This document shows, piece by piece, positions 27,801-42,800 of a stretch of DNA of 64,000 bases. A program made the position numbers and the translations under genes. The DNA comes from Trichostrongylus colubriformis (Eukaryota; Nematoda; Chromadorea; Rhabditida; Trichostrongylidae). The notes beneath the pieces are model-generated. The model made no database searches, was not told the origin of the DNA, and saw only the letters and a list, made by a program, of their open reading frames with translations. How positions within the stretch are numbered: the stretch's first letter is position 1; every line of letters starts with the position of its first letter. The stretch is from NCBI GenBank assembly GCA_963978905.1, contig OZ022257.1:17813664-17877663 (forward strand). The letters are read 5' to 3'.

Positions 27801-30800
27801 AACGCTTCTCACACCTTTGATCTTCTGTTTTATTGTGCGCACCTTTGAGTGCATTGAAATAAATAAATAAATAAACATGTTATAGGGGGTGACAAGGGGA
27901 TTCCAGTGGTGGTAGACCGAAAGTGATGGCAGCTGATAAGAGCTGACAAGGAGCAACGAAAATCTAATGCCGCCAAATCAGTTTCGCCTTTCGGGTTGAT
28001 CCTAGAGCGCCCACACTCACAGTGCTCGAGGGGTGGAACGGGCACATCAATGGTGGATGATGCAGATTGATAACGCTTGATATGATCCGATAAGGAGCGT
28101 CAAAAGACTAACGTCGTCATCCTCATCCCCATTCGGGTTAATTCTAGAGAATGTCTGACTCACCGGCCTCTCGGGGGCTACCGGCAGAACAGGTGTAATC
28201 TTGGATTTTTCTTCTTTCGATTCTTCTTCATCATCTGAGCTGTCTTCATCATCGTCTCCTCCGGTAGATTCTTCGGAAGAAGCGTTCTCTTTGAATTTCT
28301 TCGACTTTTTACGCTTTTCTTTTTCCTTTTCCTTTTTCTTCTTCTTGCTTTTGCTTTTCCTCTAAAGCAGTGTGGTACGATACTCATCCAGAAAACTACA
28401 GTGCAGAACACACAAGTATTTATACTACATCGTCTAGACAGAAACTGGACAAAACAGATCTCACATACAGCCGCGTGCTGCTTCTTGCCCATCGTCGACC
28501 AGTCACCAACAAACTATGAGTAAACTGAACCACCCTCAAATTGCTCGTACTGTTGACACTGCAACTTTGGAATCAATAACGGAGATAGTTCAACGACCCA
28601 ATGGTATGAAACAAAGAAGAAGCACATACATATCTGCGCTTTTTTGTTTACCTACTATCCTACTTTATATAGTAGGCTAAGAGTGCCTGTTGGTGCACGT
28701 GTGTTTGTACGACCAGAAATTCATATCTCGCGCCGCGGCAAAGGTGGGATCCTGGATTTCAGAAATGATATAGGGATGGTAAGTGGATCCCAGCGGGGTG
28801 GACCGAAAGTGGGTGTATATCGCTAGGACAGAAACGTCGCGTGGCCGTGTTCGGCACGCGACGGGATGGTGGGAGCTATGCGCGCCGTATTGGTTGAGTC
28901 CTGAAGCGATTACGCCTAGAATGAGGCGTAGAGCACCGTCATCGCTTCAAGACCCATTCAACACGGCGCGCATAGCTCGCACCATCCTGTCGCGTGCCGA
29001 ACACGGCCACGCGACGTTTCTGTCCTAGCGATATACACCCGACCGAAAGTGATAGCAGCTGAGAAGGGTTGATAAGGGGCCTCGGGAGCCTCGAAAGGCT
29101 AATGTTGCGTGTTGCCGAATCCGTTTTGCCTTACACGTCGATCCCAGAGCGCCCACATTCATATGTAGATGTTTGGGGGCTGGGGAGGGAGGGGGAAGGG
29201 CGGACACATCAAATGTGGATGATCGTGACGCTTGATAAGATTTGATAAGGAGCGTCAAAAGGCTAATGTTGTGAAATCCTTTTCCCCATTTAGGTTGATC
29301 CTAAGGCGCCGACACTCATAGCTGTTTTAGGTAATGGGACGGGCACATCAATGGTGGGTGATCCAAATTGATAGCAGTTGATAAGGGCTGATAAGGAGCC
29401 TCGAAAGGCGAATCTTGCCTAATTCGTTTCACCCTTCGGGTCGATCCTAGACTGCCGACACTCATAGATGTTTTGAGGGGTGGGACGGGCACATCAATGG
29501 TGGGTGATCCAAATTGATAGCAGCTGATAAGGGCTGATAAGGAGCCTCGAAAGGCGAATCTTGCGTAATTCGTCTCACCCTTCGGGTCGATCCTAGACTG
29601 CCGACACTCATAGATGTTTTGAGGGGTGGGACGGGCACATCAATGGTGGGTGATCCAAATTGATAGCAGCTGATAAGGGCTGATAAGGAGCCTCGAAAGG
29701 CGAATCTTGCCTAATTCGTCTCACCCTTCGGGTCGATCCTAGTGCCGACACTCATAGATGTTTTGAGGGCTGGGACGGGCACATCAATGGTGGGTGATCC
29801 AAACTGGCAACGGCTGTTAAGATTCGATTGGTAGCGTGAATGTCGCCGAATTCGTCTCGTTCTTCTGGCTAAAGTAGAATGTTCACACTCACAGGTATTA
29901 CAGGGTGAGTGAACCTCAATGATGACTTTTCGACACTGGTAATGGCTTACAGGGGCTGATGAGAGCCATTAGAAGATGGGAAAACGATGAAATCCGATAC
30001 ACCGCTTACTATTACTATACGACTGCTATGGTAAAAGAGTCTGATGCTAAGTACCATTGGGGGGAGGGCATATTATGCTTATGTTCTGATATCTGCTGCC
30101 AATGTATCGACCGCTTAATTCTCTGGCGTTCAACGTAATCGTGCATGTCTTTGGTACTGCTATCTACATGGATGATCAAGACACGAACTAGACTTGTGAT
30201 AGCAAAGCAAGTGATTCATTCTCTCGCGGTACCAGCAACACTACTGGGTATCGACCGCTAGACTATGTAAAATTCCAAATAATTGGTGACTGTTTACAAA
30301 AACGATAGACATCGTTATGTGGCATATGGATCTACCACTAAAAGTTGAAAATAAGATGCTCGGCATGTGGACTAATTGCTACCAATTGATGTCGTTAAAT
30401 TCAAAACTGCCGATCCCTATCTAATTTAAACTCCCAGTAGTGACCACTTCAGCCGAAGGTTTAACTTATTAGTGGATTCACCCATATCATTCCTAAACAT
30501 TGATCGTCGATATCATCGTACAAAAGGTATCACCGCAGAATCATCTGGACCTCTGAGAACTGGTGGCCTCCCTCAGCGGTGACATCTCTGATATCGCTTT
30601 ATATCTATCACCTATATGTAGAAAGCAGGCGCTCGGCGAAAAAGTCAACATCGACCATTTCTCCATTACATAATTCTACTAAGTTAGATGAATAATGAAT
30701 ATTCGCACAATACTGTGCGATAGCCCAGCTAGTATGTATATAATTCGCTTAGTACGTTGCGTTTGTGTATCCATCTGTCTGTCACGAAATTGATATCTCG

Positions 30801-33800
30801 CGTCACAGCTTCCTGAATTCGTAACTTATACTGGAAGTGGTTAGAGGAATTGAGCGGTGGTGGACCGAAACCGATAGCAACCGATTACGGCTGATAAGGG
30901 GCCTCTGAAGTCAAACGTCATCGAAGTCAGTTCGCGTTTCATGTTGACCCAAGAGCATTCACGCTCATAGGTGTTTTGCGCGGTGCGGGGGGCGGGAGCA
31001 TCAATGATAGGTAATTCAAACTGACAACATTTGATTAGATTCGATAAGGAGCGTGAAAGGTCAGATGTCGCCAAGTCTGTTTGGCGTTCCCAACTGACAG
31101 TGGGATGATCACACTCATAATTGTTGTGAGGAGAGGTATGGGAACTTCATTGGTGACTAATCGAATCTAAGAATTGCTGATAATGGTCGATAAGAGTCAC
31201 TTGCAATCAGGTGGACCCTGTAGGCCGCTATTATTACAACGCGACCATCCTACTATATATAATTCGCTCAGTATGTCTGTGTGTGTGTTTGTCCGTCTGT
31301 CACGAAATTCATATCTCGCGTCGCAGCAAAGCTGGGACGCTGAATCTTACAAGTTACATAGGGGGTACCAAGGGAACCCCAGCGGTGGTGGACCGAAAGT
31401 GATAGCAGCCGATAAGGGCTGATAAGAAGCCTCGGAAGGCAAATGTCATTAAATCCGTTTCGCCTTTCGCATTGGTCCCAGAGCGTTCATACTCACAGAT
31501 GTTTTGCGGGGTAAGACGGGGACATTAATGGTGGGTGACTCGCATTGATATCGTCTGATAAGATTCGATAAGTAGCGTAAAAAGGCTAGAGTCGTCAAAT
31601 CCGTTTCCCTTTTCGCACTGGTCCCGGAGCGTTCATACTCACAGGTGTTGTGCGGGGTAAGACGGGGACATTAATGGTGGGTGACCCGCAATGATAACTG
31701 TTGATAAGATTCGATGAGGAGCATGAGAAGGCGAATGTCGTCAGATTCGTTTCGCCTTTCGCGTTGATCCAAGAGCGCTGACACTCACGGGTGTTAAGCA
31801 GAGTGAGACGGGGACATTAATAGTGGGTGATCCAAACTGGTAATGGTTGATAAGATTCGATGAGGAGTGAGAAGGAAAATGTCACCGAGGCCGGTATGCT
31901 TTGTCAGCTAACTGTGGGATGTTCACATTCGTAGATATTGTAGGGTGCAGGGACCTTAATGGTACTGTTGGGTACAGGGGCCTCAGTGATAACCGCTTAC
32001 GGTGGCTGATAAGAGCCGTTAGGAATCGGATGGGATGATTCTTTACATCGCTTGATACTACTAAACGACCGCTTCAGCAAAAGCATCTGATGCTCACTGT
32101 CATTAGGTGAACATTTTTTGTTTGTGTTCTGATATCACTGGCCAATGTATCGACCGTTGAATTGCCTAGCGTTCCAAAAAATGGTGTATTTCTCCTGATG
32201 CTGCGATCTACTTTGATAATCAAGATACAACCTATATTTCTGATAGCAAAGCAAGCGTTTCACTCAGAATCATTTTCTATTTCGCTACTGGTAGCAACAC
32301 TGGGTATCGACTGCTAGACTATGTAAAATTCCAAGTAATTAAGCATTTCTACAAAAAGTACAAACATCGATAATCGGGATATGGATCTGCCATCAATGTG
32401 TAGGAATTAGATGCTCAGCAAGTGAACAAATTGTTACCAGTCGATGCAATCAAATACAAAACTATCAATGTCTAAACCATCCAATTTCTCAATGATGACC
32501 TTAAAAAGTTGGCTTGCGCACAGTACTTCGCGCGATTCGTGTCGATGACATGCAAAATGGGTTCGATGCAAAGCGACTGAAGTATAAAATGCTTTTTTAT
32601 CGCGCCATCTCTCTGCTTTTATCCAAATAAATAGCTGCGCTGAAGGCAGAGGAAAAGAAATTTCCACTCAACTCCATACACAACTGTGGTCGTGCCGATC
32701 AAACCCATTCAACATCGCCATGAATCGCGCGCAGTAGTGTGCGCCCGCCAGCTGGTCACAATTGAAGTGTATGACGCTCAGTGCACAGGTAAAGCATATT
32801 CGGATGGTGTTCTGATATCAGTTACAGCAATGTATCGACCGCCAAATCGCTTCCTCTCTCAGTATTGTCGTCCGTTATTTGATATTGCGATCCACATAGA
32901 AGATCTATCATAAATGCTATCTAGATTTGTAGTAGAGAGGGAAGTGAACCATTTCCCAACGCGTTACCTGGAGCAAGAAGACGCATGGACTTCTGGGCCA
33001 TCTATGGTTCCAAATGGTACTGCCTGTTCAGCAATAGATAAGCATCGATAATTAACAGCTATATACTACCAGTTTATAAAAATTAGATGATCTGAGCAAA
33101 CGAATTACTACCAACAAATGCAAACCCAGAAGTATAACGCTAACTGTTTAAAGACAGTGTCAGGCATAATGTGGGTGACAGAGAATCCAAAAAGGAAACA
33201 TTCACTGAGAATTTACGGGTCTGTAAGGCCAATGTATGACGAAATCCCCCGCAAAAGGCGCCTCCTTGAGCTGTGGCGGAGGCGGGCTCGTCAGGACAAG
33301 CCGCCTTGGCTAAGACAGCCCGCCTCCTGGTGACGATCTTCCGCCTGATTTTCTGGGTGGGAGGAGCTAAGACGGGCGGCACGACTGGAGCGCTCGGGGC
33401 GCGCTTTCGTATACAGAACGTCGCATACCCTTTCCTGATCAGCTGGTTATTCTTTTAAGTGGTTTTGATTTTTGCTGTTAACCCATGGAATCCGCGCGTT
33501 TTTCTTTTCCAGTCTTCTTTTCCTTTCATTAATTCTCACTTGATGTCTCCGCTCGTTTGTAGTTAACGATGAGATGCCTTTGAAGTTTTTTGTTTTGTTT
33601 CCTCGCTGTTTTTGCGCATTGATTACTTAGCTACATGCCAATGGCAGAGTCGCCCGGGCTAGCCGCCTCTTGACGGAATGGACGTCCACGTCGAGAGTCA
33701 TTGGTGGGGAAGGGTTCCATTTTTGGGTTTTGGTCATTCACTTCCGTTTTCCCTCAACCGTCGTATTACCGATCATCTCGCCCGTCATATTCGCCACTTT

Positions 33801-36800
33801 TTCCGTATTTCGTCCGATTTTTCCCTTACACTGCCTTTAATCATTAAACTATTATATGTATTAGTGACAACTACAGCCCAAGGTTTAGTTAATCAGGAAA
33901 AAATGGAATTTGCTCCTGATCCGATGTCAGTTGTAGGATAATACGCGACCGCTAAATCATCTGTGGCGGTAACAACCTGCCAGAAACTAGCAGTTGAGAA
34001 CAGGATCAGATGTCGGTAGCACTGACATTATAACGGCTCAAACTGGAAAGTTACCACTCTCGTAACTGGCAACCTTTTCACGTTACGGGAACTAGCATGG
34101 ATTGATAACGAACCCTCTGCCTTGCGTTGTATAGTCAGCAGCAGCACCACTACACCACGCAGCATTGATATGTGTCATGGGAATTTCCTCCATTACAGGA
34201 AGATAACCTGCTGCTTAACTCGGTTCAACATAACTCAAGGTGACTGACGTAACAGAAGCCTGTTGCGCTTTTATTGGCATCATTCCTACGCCACATCGTT
34301 AGAAATTCCCAATGTCATACCAAGGGTTTTGCCACCTCATACTGTCACGTTCTGTCACGTACCCTGCTGATTCTTACTTTCTCCAGGCACATTCTTCTTT
34401 CTGCCGCTCAGCCTCTATCATTTTTCTTCAGAAATTCCCTTATAACTACTATAGTGCTCTGCATAATGATGGAGCTGCTTACAAATTTCCCAAAAGTCTG
34501 TTCACAGAATGATTAGGAAAAACCTCCAACGTAAAGGTGTAGACAGTGTGGGCGTGCAGTCGCGCATGTACACCAGATTCCAGCTCGAAGCACAAAACAT
34601 TTTCCTACATTTATTTCGAAAATGCGGCTTTTACTATTACGGAGAATAATAAAGCCATGTCACAGATTGACAATTCGGCAGTGAAGAAGCAACAAAAAAA
34701 GGAAAATGCTGATTCCATGAGCGTCTGGTCCCACATTACCTGAGGCTGAGTAACTTGATTATAAAGTTTTTCAGAATGTTTTTAGTCTACTTGGTGCCAT
34801 TTTCCGATGGTAGTCTGTGAACTTCTTCTCCTTCGAAGTGGATTCTCTCGGCATTCCTTTCACCATAAAACTCCAACGAATTCTTCATCAAACGCACGTC
34901 GTCCAGGTTGGAAGGTCCACTCCGTGATGTTCGCCATGATCGAGAGCTGCTGTCAACATGAAATTTCCCACTTACTTGCGTGAAAACAAGATTTTGGCCT
35001 TCCTCATCATAAAGAACAACCTGAAGAAGAACAATGAGAGGAAGGTGTGCAAACCTTGGAACGAATCGGACACCCTGATCCAATCTGCTCATATTCACCT
35101 CCTGAAGAATTCGGTTAGTTTTACGCAACGTTCTGGGCCCTGAACATTAGAATATTTTTCTCATTTGGGAACCGACTTGTTTTAGGTGTATGCAGAATAA
35201 TGGCCAAAACTGACCACTTTTTTCAAAAGGCCATAACTTCGCCCAGACACAACTTTATTCGTTGAAATAAAAACCATTCGAATCTACGCAACCTTGTCAA
35301 CGATCTGGTAAAGAAAATATGCAATCATGATAAAATTCTGGATTGCGAAAATTAGTAAAGTCAACCATGGCATTTTCAACATGCATAGTATCGGCGACTG
35401 CATCAGTTTTTGCCGGGTGACTTGCGAAGTGTGGGGTTTTGCGTTATTTTGCGCACCCAGCAAAAACTGATGCAATTAGACATCGAGACTCTCCCTCACA
35501 CCGCTCATTCCCCAGACCTATCCCTGACAGATTACCACTTTTTCAGGGTTCTCGATGCAAACTTGCGTCAGAAAAAATTCGCCGATACTGTGCACGGTAA
35601 AAATGCCATTCTTGGCATCATTAATTCTCGCAGTCCACAATTTGATCGTGGTTCGAATCAGATTAGTTAGATTGAATGGTTTTTATCACGACAAATAAAG
35701 TTGTGCCTGAGCGAAGTTATGGCCACTTCTGTTTTGACCATTCATTCTGCATACACCTAATACTTCTCCAGGACCCGAAAAACAGCCATAGTTGTCTCAT
35801 TAAGTTCCATCCAAGATCTTACTCCTGAGCATAAATCAGTAAAAATTGACTTCTCTTTCGAAATGATGTACCTGCTTTTATCGAAAGGCACTGCAAAACC
35901 TCAGCACTCCTTCTGATTTCATACCCTACAGTTTTAATCCGAATAAGTGAAAATGCATGAAGCTGTCACCATTTTCGTGCGATCTGGCATCCCAACATCG
36001 ACATAACATCGACATCCCTGAGCCTTATTTTTTGTTCAACCCACTTCTCGATCAGATCAAGTTTTCTACTTGCCTTCACCAGAAAGTGAGACGCAACTTT
36101 GCGTCAACGTCGGAGCTCCTTTCCCTCCCTAGGCTTGGGCTGAAATTGATATCCCCTCCTTTCACATGAAAGAGCAGCTCTTAAAGCATAGGAGTCATCT
36201 GCTTCAGCCTAAGCCTAGGGAGGAAAAGAAGCTATGACGTTGGTGAAAATTTGACGCAAAGTTGCGTCTCCCCTCCCCCCTCCCCTTTTTTGACCCAAAA
36301 CGGTTGAGAATGAGATTCATCAATCTGGTGAAAACCACGAGCCCTTGTATCAACATTTCTTAATGACATACATCAATAGTTCGGTATAGAAACTAAAGAA
36401 GCAAAAGTGCAAAACATGTACAGAATTGATTGAAGAATGATGATGAGGATGATTGAAGGAAGACAAGTGAAGGGTGTGAATACATGCCCATTCACAGTAA
36501 CTTCTAGTTCGAATAAGGTGCCGAATGGTTTTCCCATAGATCTTAGAGGCCACGGGCTCAACTCACATATATCAGCTGAAAGAGACAATACTAAGCATTT
36601 AATGGACAGGAACTTGCTATCTGCTTCTAACTCCCAATCAATACGCTTACCATTTTCCGCATCATATACACAGCACATGCCCTTTCCAGAACTAGCAATA
36701 TGAGTAGAACACTTCAGCACCCGGGGCTCGGAAATAATCTGAAGCTTCAACTGCTAGGTAGGATGTGTTGAGACATCGATAGTTTATAACTAGGAATTCT

Positions 36801-39800
36801 CAACCACGAGAAAGATGAAGGTCTAAGGTCTAAAATGAAAATGAAACGATGAGGTAGAGCTCCGATTAGAAAATGGGAGAGGGAACATTTTACCGCACTT
36901 CGAGATGTTCTCAAACAATCAGTTCTGCAGTAATAATTTAGCGCTTCTACTCGAAAATAACCGTATAATAAGCGCTGACTACTCAAAAACATCATATAAT
37001 ACCTTACACCTCTGTAGATCCCACGCAAAACTTTTCACACCCCACAATCACCTTCGTTCTAAACACCAGAGCCCTACATAGCAAGAGCAGCATCATACAA
37101 TATGCATAATCGAGATTATCGATTGCGACGTCGATTGATCAGGAATGCACTACCTGGTAAACACTATAGACAGTAATCAGTCAAGCATAAGGCTTACCAC
37201 TAACAAAAAACATTTGTCATAAATTTCCCACTAGTGGACAACAATAGTGAAATAGAAATAGGAAAAAACAACCATTGGATCGAAAACAGTCCAGTCTGAG
37301 ATTCACACTTCAAAACACATTCTGGAACCATCCTCAACATGAAGTCAATTTGTTTTTTCTGTCGCTCACAAATTAAGATATTCACAGGTAAAAACCTTCA
37401 CATAACCGGAGATGATGGATGTGATAAATAACCTTTGAAAATCGATTCGGAAATCAATGAAAATCATATACAGGGGGTGCCAAAAAAAAAGTAATTTTGT
37501 CTCGTCCACTTTCACCCCACTTTAGTCGTACTACAGCAAATTCTGTTGAGGTATTTTCATCCCCAGATTCAAGAGCAGACCTCACTCTATCACTATACTC
37601 CGTGGCAGCCTTCTGCACGAGCAGGAACGGGAGCGAGGAAATATTGAACAAGATGTGTCACCTCAACTGGGCAAAATCCGAAATTTCGTCGCCCTCGTTC
37701 ACAACCTTGCTGGGGTCCGTCCACTCTGGGTACCTAAGGGGATTCATACTGGGTGGTGTTCTTTAGGATTCCGTTTTTTTCCGGGTTCCCAGCGCCCTTA
37801 GTTTCCAAGAGCCAAAACGTGCACTTACCACTGAAACCCCTCCGGAGGCGGATTTGGGCATGAAAATGATACTTCGGATCATAACAGCCTTGTCCAAGCA
37901 GCAGGGGCTCTGTGACTTCTATGGCAGCAGGGGCTCTGTGACTTCTATGAACCGAAGGGCCAATCATTAGGAAGCTTCCCACAAAAGACCTACCATGGAA
38001 CCCGGCTCCACTGTTTTAAGGGGACCTTGATACCGTGGGTGCTCCGAAGCCCGACTGCGCCGCTAAAAGATTCTATATTTTTATGAAAATGAAAGTAGTG
38101 AGTCTCAGCTTGTTCCTGCTTTTGGAGGAACATTTCGGGAATATTTTGCCCCAATACTTTCATTTCTTTCGTTTCCCTATGTTTTGTATAATTGGGAGAT
38201 GTTAGCCGTAGGCAAAATTACTTTTTTTTTGGCACCCCCTGTAGAGACCAACTATTGGCGGTATTTCATTTCAGGCGACGGTTGCAACGCGGCGATCCCG
38301 ATGGAGCGCGGTATCTTCCTCATACTAAATTCCGACATTATTAAAACACTTCAAACTTTACCTAAAGCCCATCTTTCAGACAGCTGTGAAGTGTTCTCCT
38401 AATAACTCCCTCAGACCTATCTATTAGCCGCTTGCTTTCCCTAACGGTTACTTAGCTCTCGATATGGGTTCCCAGTTGAGGATTAGATAAGGAAAATTTC
38501 GAAGTGTTTCACTTCAAATGGTCATAACTTCCTTCAAAATATACCATATGAATTCGATTCATTGAAGCGCGGTCTGCGAGGTTGCCGCTTTCGAATGACT
38601 TCCTGAGCTATGCCACATTTTCAAAAGAAGGAAGTTATCTTGAGGGAAACCAGATGAGGATTAGATGAGGAAAATTTTGAAAATTGAAGTGTTCCACTTC
38701 AATTGGTAATAACTTCCTTCATACTCAACCATATGAGTGCGTTTTTGGAGCTCGAAGTGCGCGAGGTTGCTTCTTTCGAAAGACTACCTGAGCTATGCCA
38801 TATCTCCACAACGAAACAAGAAAAATGTAGGAAAATCAATTGAGAAAATTTTTTCTCGTAAGTTTGCGATGTGTTCCCAAGTCTTCCGAAAAATTGACTC
38901 ATTGTTACAGAAATTTCTTTAGTATGCATCCTTCGCTCTCGAAAGCCTAGTGGGAGGGCGAGAAGCGTCGGTCAGCTTCTCTATGGTATGCGCTATGCAT
39001 GAGAATTTCATCCACATTCTCAATGGATACAAACGTTTTCCTGCCCGCATAGTGGCCGCAAACACCAGATCACGTACTTGCAATAACAGTAAGATATGAG
39101 AGAAGTCCACATCAGCAGATTTTTCGTTCTCACCCCATTGTTTCTGGAGTGTCCATCCACGGAGGTACCCGTAGATAGATATCGCTTTCCACGGTTAATC
39201 GGTGAATTTCGGAGGTGTCTCTGTACGCGGTTTCGGTGTCAGCGGACCAACAAAGGGGCTAATGGCGTTGGCCGGTTTCGTTGCGGATCGCTCCATGCAT
39301 GAGGTTTCCATGATGATTAAGTTAAACTAGTTTTGGGTTCGAACCCCATTAGTCGGTTTTATCATTTTTCCCTTACACTTTAGACCCTCAGCCTGAGAAA
39401 TTCTGTTGATCACTGCCTACCGCAACAAATACAAACCCCCACCCCCCTCCTAGTGGACCAAGTACGACCCCCCTGTTGAGGATTCCTCAACGGAGGCTTG
39501 ACCCTGTTCACATCAACGCCTCCGTTCATATCCTGCTCCTGCTCTCCCTCCAGGATTACCCTCCAACGTCTGGCAGCTTCAACACCAGCCTCTACTCTCC
39601 CTCCAGCATCAACTCCCCACGGTTTGGCAGCTTCACCTCCAGCTGTTCTTCCGTTGCAGGTTGCAGTTTCTTCTCCAGCTTCTATGTTTTTCTTTTTGTT
39701 TTTCGTAGGTATATGGTGTAATAAAAGCTTTGTAATTAAAACATTTCAATGTTTCAATAGTAATGTTTAATTTGTGATGTTTAATTTTGTAATGTTGAGG

Positions 39801-42800
39801 TTACACATGTACAATTTCCAGTGGATCCATTACATATCGTAAAGTCAGTCAGGGGAAAATGTCAACGGTCACTGCAAGCAATGGAAGAGGTCACCCCAGG
39901 CAAGGCTAGGAGGTTGAAATGATCTAAGTATCCTCTAATTATACTACCGTATACCTACGGTACACTTTATGACCTAAAGGTGCACACCCCCTCTACTTCA
40001 CCTCCGCCCCATAGCGTCCTCCGTTGTTGTCGAATTCACAATTGTGATCGGAGTTGGGCTCCCTACCAATCATGCGTAGCACACTCTAGGGTGGTTTGCC
40101 ACATGCTCTCTCTTACGCGGAGTGCGCAGACGGAGCGACGAGAAGAGAAGGCCTGTGCTCAATGACGACGAACCGCGACGCGAGTTCACCCGTCGCGGTA
40201 GTGCTTCCCTCTGCACCTTTGTCCGTCCTCCCCACCCCCTAATGCTGTCTTTGTCTTTAAAATCATTCGGGCAGAATTCAGAACAATTCACAGATAATAG
40301 AGGCGCTTTATTCGAATGATCTATCTTGCTTGGGCACGTGCCATATTCTCGGAGTGTTCATTTCAAGTAAACAACCATATTTCGAAGCTTTTCTGGCACC
40401 ATATCATCGATTACGGCGAAGGTAGGGTGTTCATCTCTTGAGCTACTTCGGCTTGAATTTCCCATCCTAAGCCACTTTTCAACCAAGCTGAAATCAAACG
40501 AATGTGAGTTAAACAAAAGTATTTTTTGGAAGAATCGCAGGTATGGATTAACATACACTTCCCTTGCTGTTGACCTGCTCCAGACAGACCGTGCCAGAAA
40601 CACAAAGGCATCCTCAACCTAGAGCAAATGGGAAAATGGATCCCAAAAAGAAGTTACCCAATACTAGCGCCACTGGAAACCTCTCGAGCTTACTTCGTCG
40701 TGAAAGATTCTCTCTCGACCTTTCGAATGTTGCACCGATCTTTTCCATTTGAGGGACGCTGTTTGGCCACAATACGACTGACAATTATTCACGCTATTTA
40801 ATGTGACTGTACATTCTGTTTGCTGTCGTTATACTTACCTCAAAATTATTTGTGAAAACACATGCTGTATCATGCTGACATTGTTTCCGTATATGAGCCT
40901 TGCCAAGTCGTCCAATCGATCGTCTGCAACACGGAAAATGCGACTAGCTCATTGTCACCTCCTCGGGAACATGTAAACATACCTGCGTCAGCTGGTCCTT
41001 TAGTATTCATATCGGTTGGAGCGATTCCTCGTTCTGAACATCCTCGGGAACACGAACGCACACATTCATCAACAGGCCCATCAGTCTTCACGTTGGTTGG
41101 AGCCGGTGTTGTTGGCGTTTGATTCCGGCTGAAGGAGTGGGCCGGAACGATGAAGCACAGCACAATCATCAGCATCATCTTGATTATGACGATCCGAATG
41201 ATGCACACCGCAGCTGAGCCCTTTTATACGGTTCGTTATCACTGATACTTCTATCCACATCTTTTCTCATTCATTTTGGTTGTGATAAAATGCCAGCTCG
41301 TGTCGAGCAAGTCGATAAGACGTGCACGTCTTGATTGTTCGCTACGTTTGCGGACGTGGATGGATTGCGTCAAGCATTAGAACTGCTTTCAATTTAGCAC
41401 CACCACACTAAATGGGAACGCGATATTACTGGGTACATATGTTTATGCGTGCTTTGGTTTCATCACAGTGAGATATGCTGCGCTTCTGGACTACTTTAAC
41501 ACTGCGGTGACCATTTGTTTGACTTCTTCGGGGGATTTCCAAATAACCGCCTTGTTCGTGCTTCGCATGCTGTCTTAACAGTAGCATCACAAAGTGTAAG
41601 CTATTATCTGCCCATCCTATTAATCACCTCTGTCTGATTTTTTTACATGCCACAATCGATTCTCCTTTTAAACAAAAATGCGCGGCTCCCATTGAAAAAT
41701 TCTTTTTCATAGTGATGCAATGATATCAAAATTCCGATCATGTGGTTACTGTACCTGCATCTTTAGAACACGTCCGCCATGTAATTCAGCAGAGGGTGGG
41801 GGACTCCGTCCCTTACGGAATGTGGTTGCAAGGGTATTGAATAGGTGTCTTATACAGGATGCGATATGAGTACTGACCGCATGGAAAAAAATTCCCAATA
41901 TCAAAAAAAGAAGATATAACGCAAGTTTTGTTGGTATATGTGATCGAAAATATCTCCAGTAAGCATCTCATAGCATGGCCCTTCAGCAGGATCGCAGACT
42001 GTACTGCTGTTGAGCGAGAACTAATTCAATCCAAATTGACGATCAGCTTCCAAAATGGATCATTTCTCATGGGTTCTACGCAGTTTTTTTTACTTTCTTC
42101 ACTGTTGCTAAACTGGTTGGCATCTTGACTTTCGTTTTTAATCGCCGCCACAAACCACACTGACGCTTCCGAGTGGAGCGCATTCCAATTATTGCTGTAA
42201 AAAGAGGGTGCTACGATAAGTGTGGGGAAGGGGGGCAGCTTGATGCATATGTACAACAGCATGCCTTTACATGACTGACTGGTCAATGTCGTACCGCAGG
42301 TGTTGTGTGCATGTACATATAATCATCTTGATCTGAGGTCACTGTTCAACATGCAATGAATTAAGCAACCCTCCCTAATATTATTCCACCAAGTCCTGTG
42401 CCCGAAAAGAACTCATCAGTGCCCGAGGGAACTTCCATTCTTTGTACGATATACCTTTGCCTATGAATTCAAATAGCATTCCAATTTTCAGGTCTCTCTT
42501 TAATGAAATTTCGACTCGCATCGACTGATCCTTCCATCGACTTCGATTCAGAACTGTCCTTTTTTCAAGATGCTCGACTGGATGAGAAGCCATTCCCACA
42601 CATTTCTAGTAGATGCTGTGATTCAAAAGGTGTAAAACAGAGCGTAGGTGTTGCAGAGGCTACGTGCCTCAGTCTGCATCTATTTCCATCGTAAGAACGA
42701 AGCTACCGAGAAGTAACATTTCGCGGCTTTACACTATTAGGAGCGATTGGCTGAGAACGAGGGGGGGGGGGGGGAAGGGATGATTTACTGAATTTCAAAT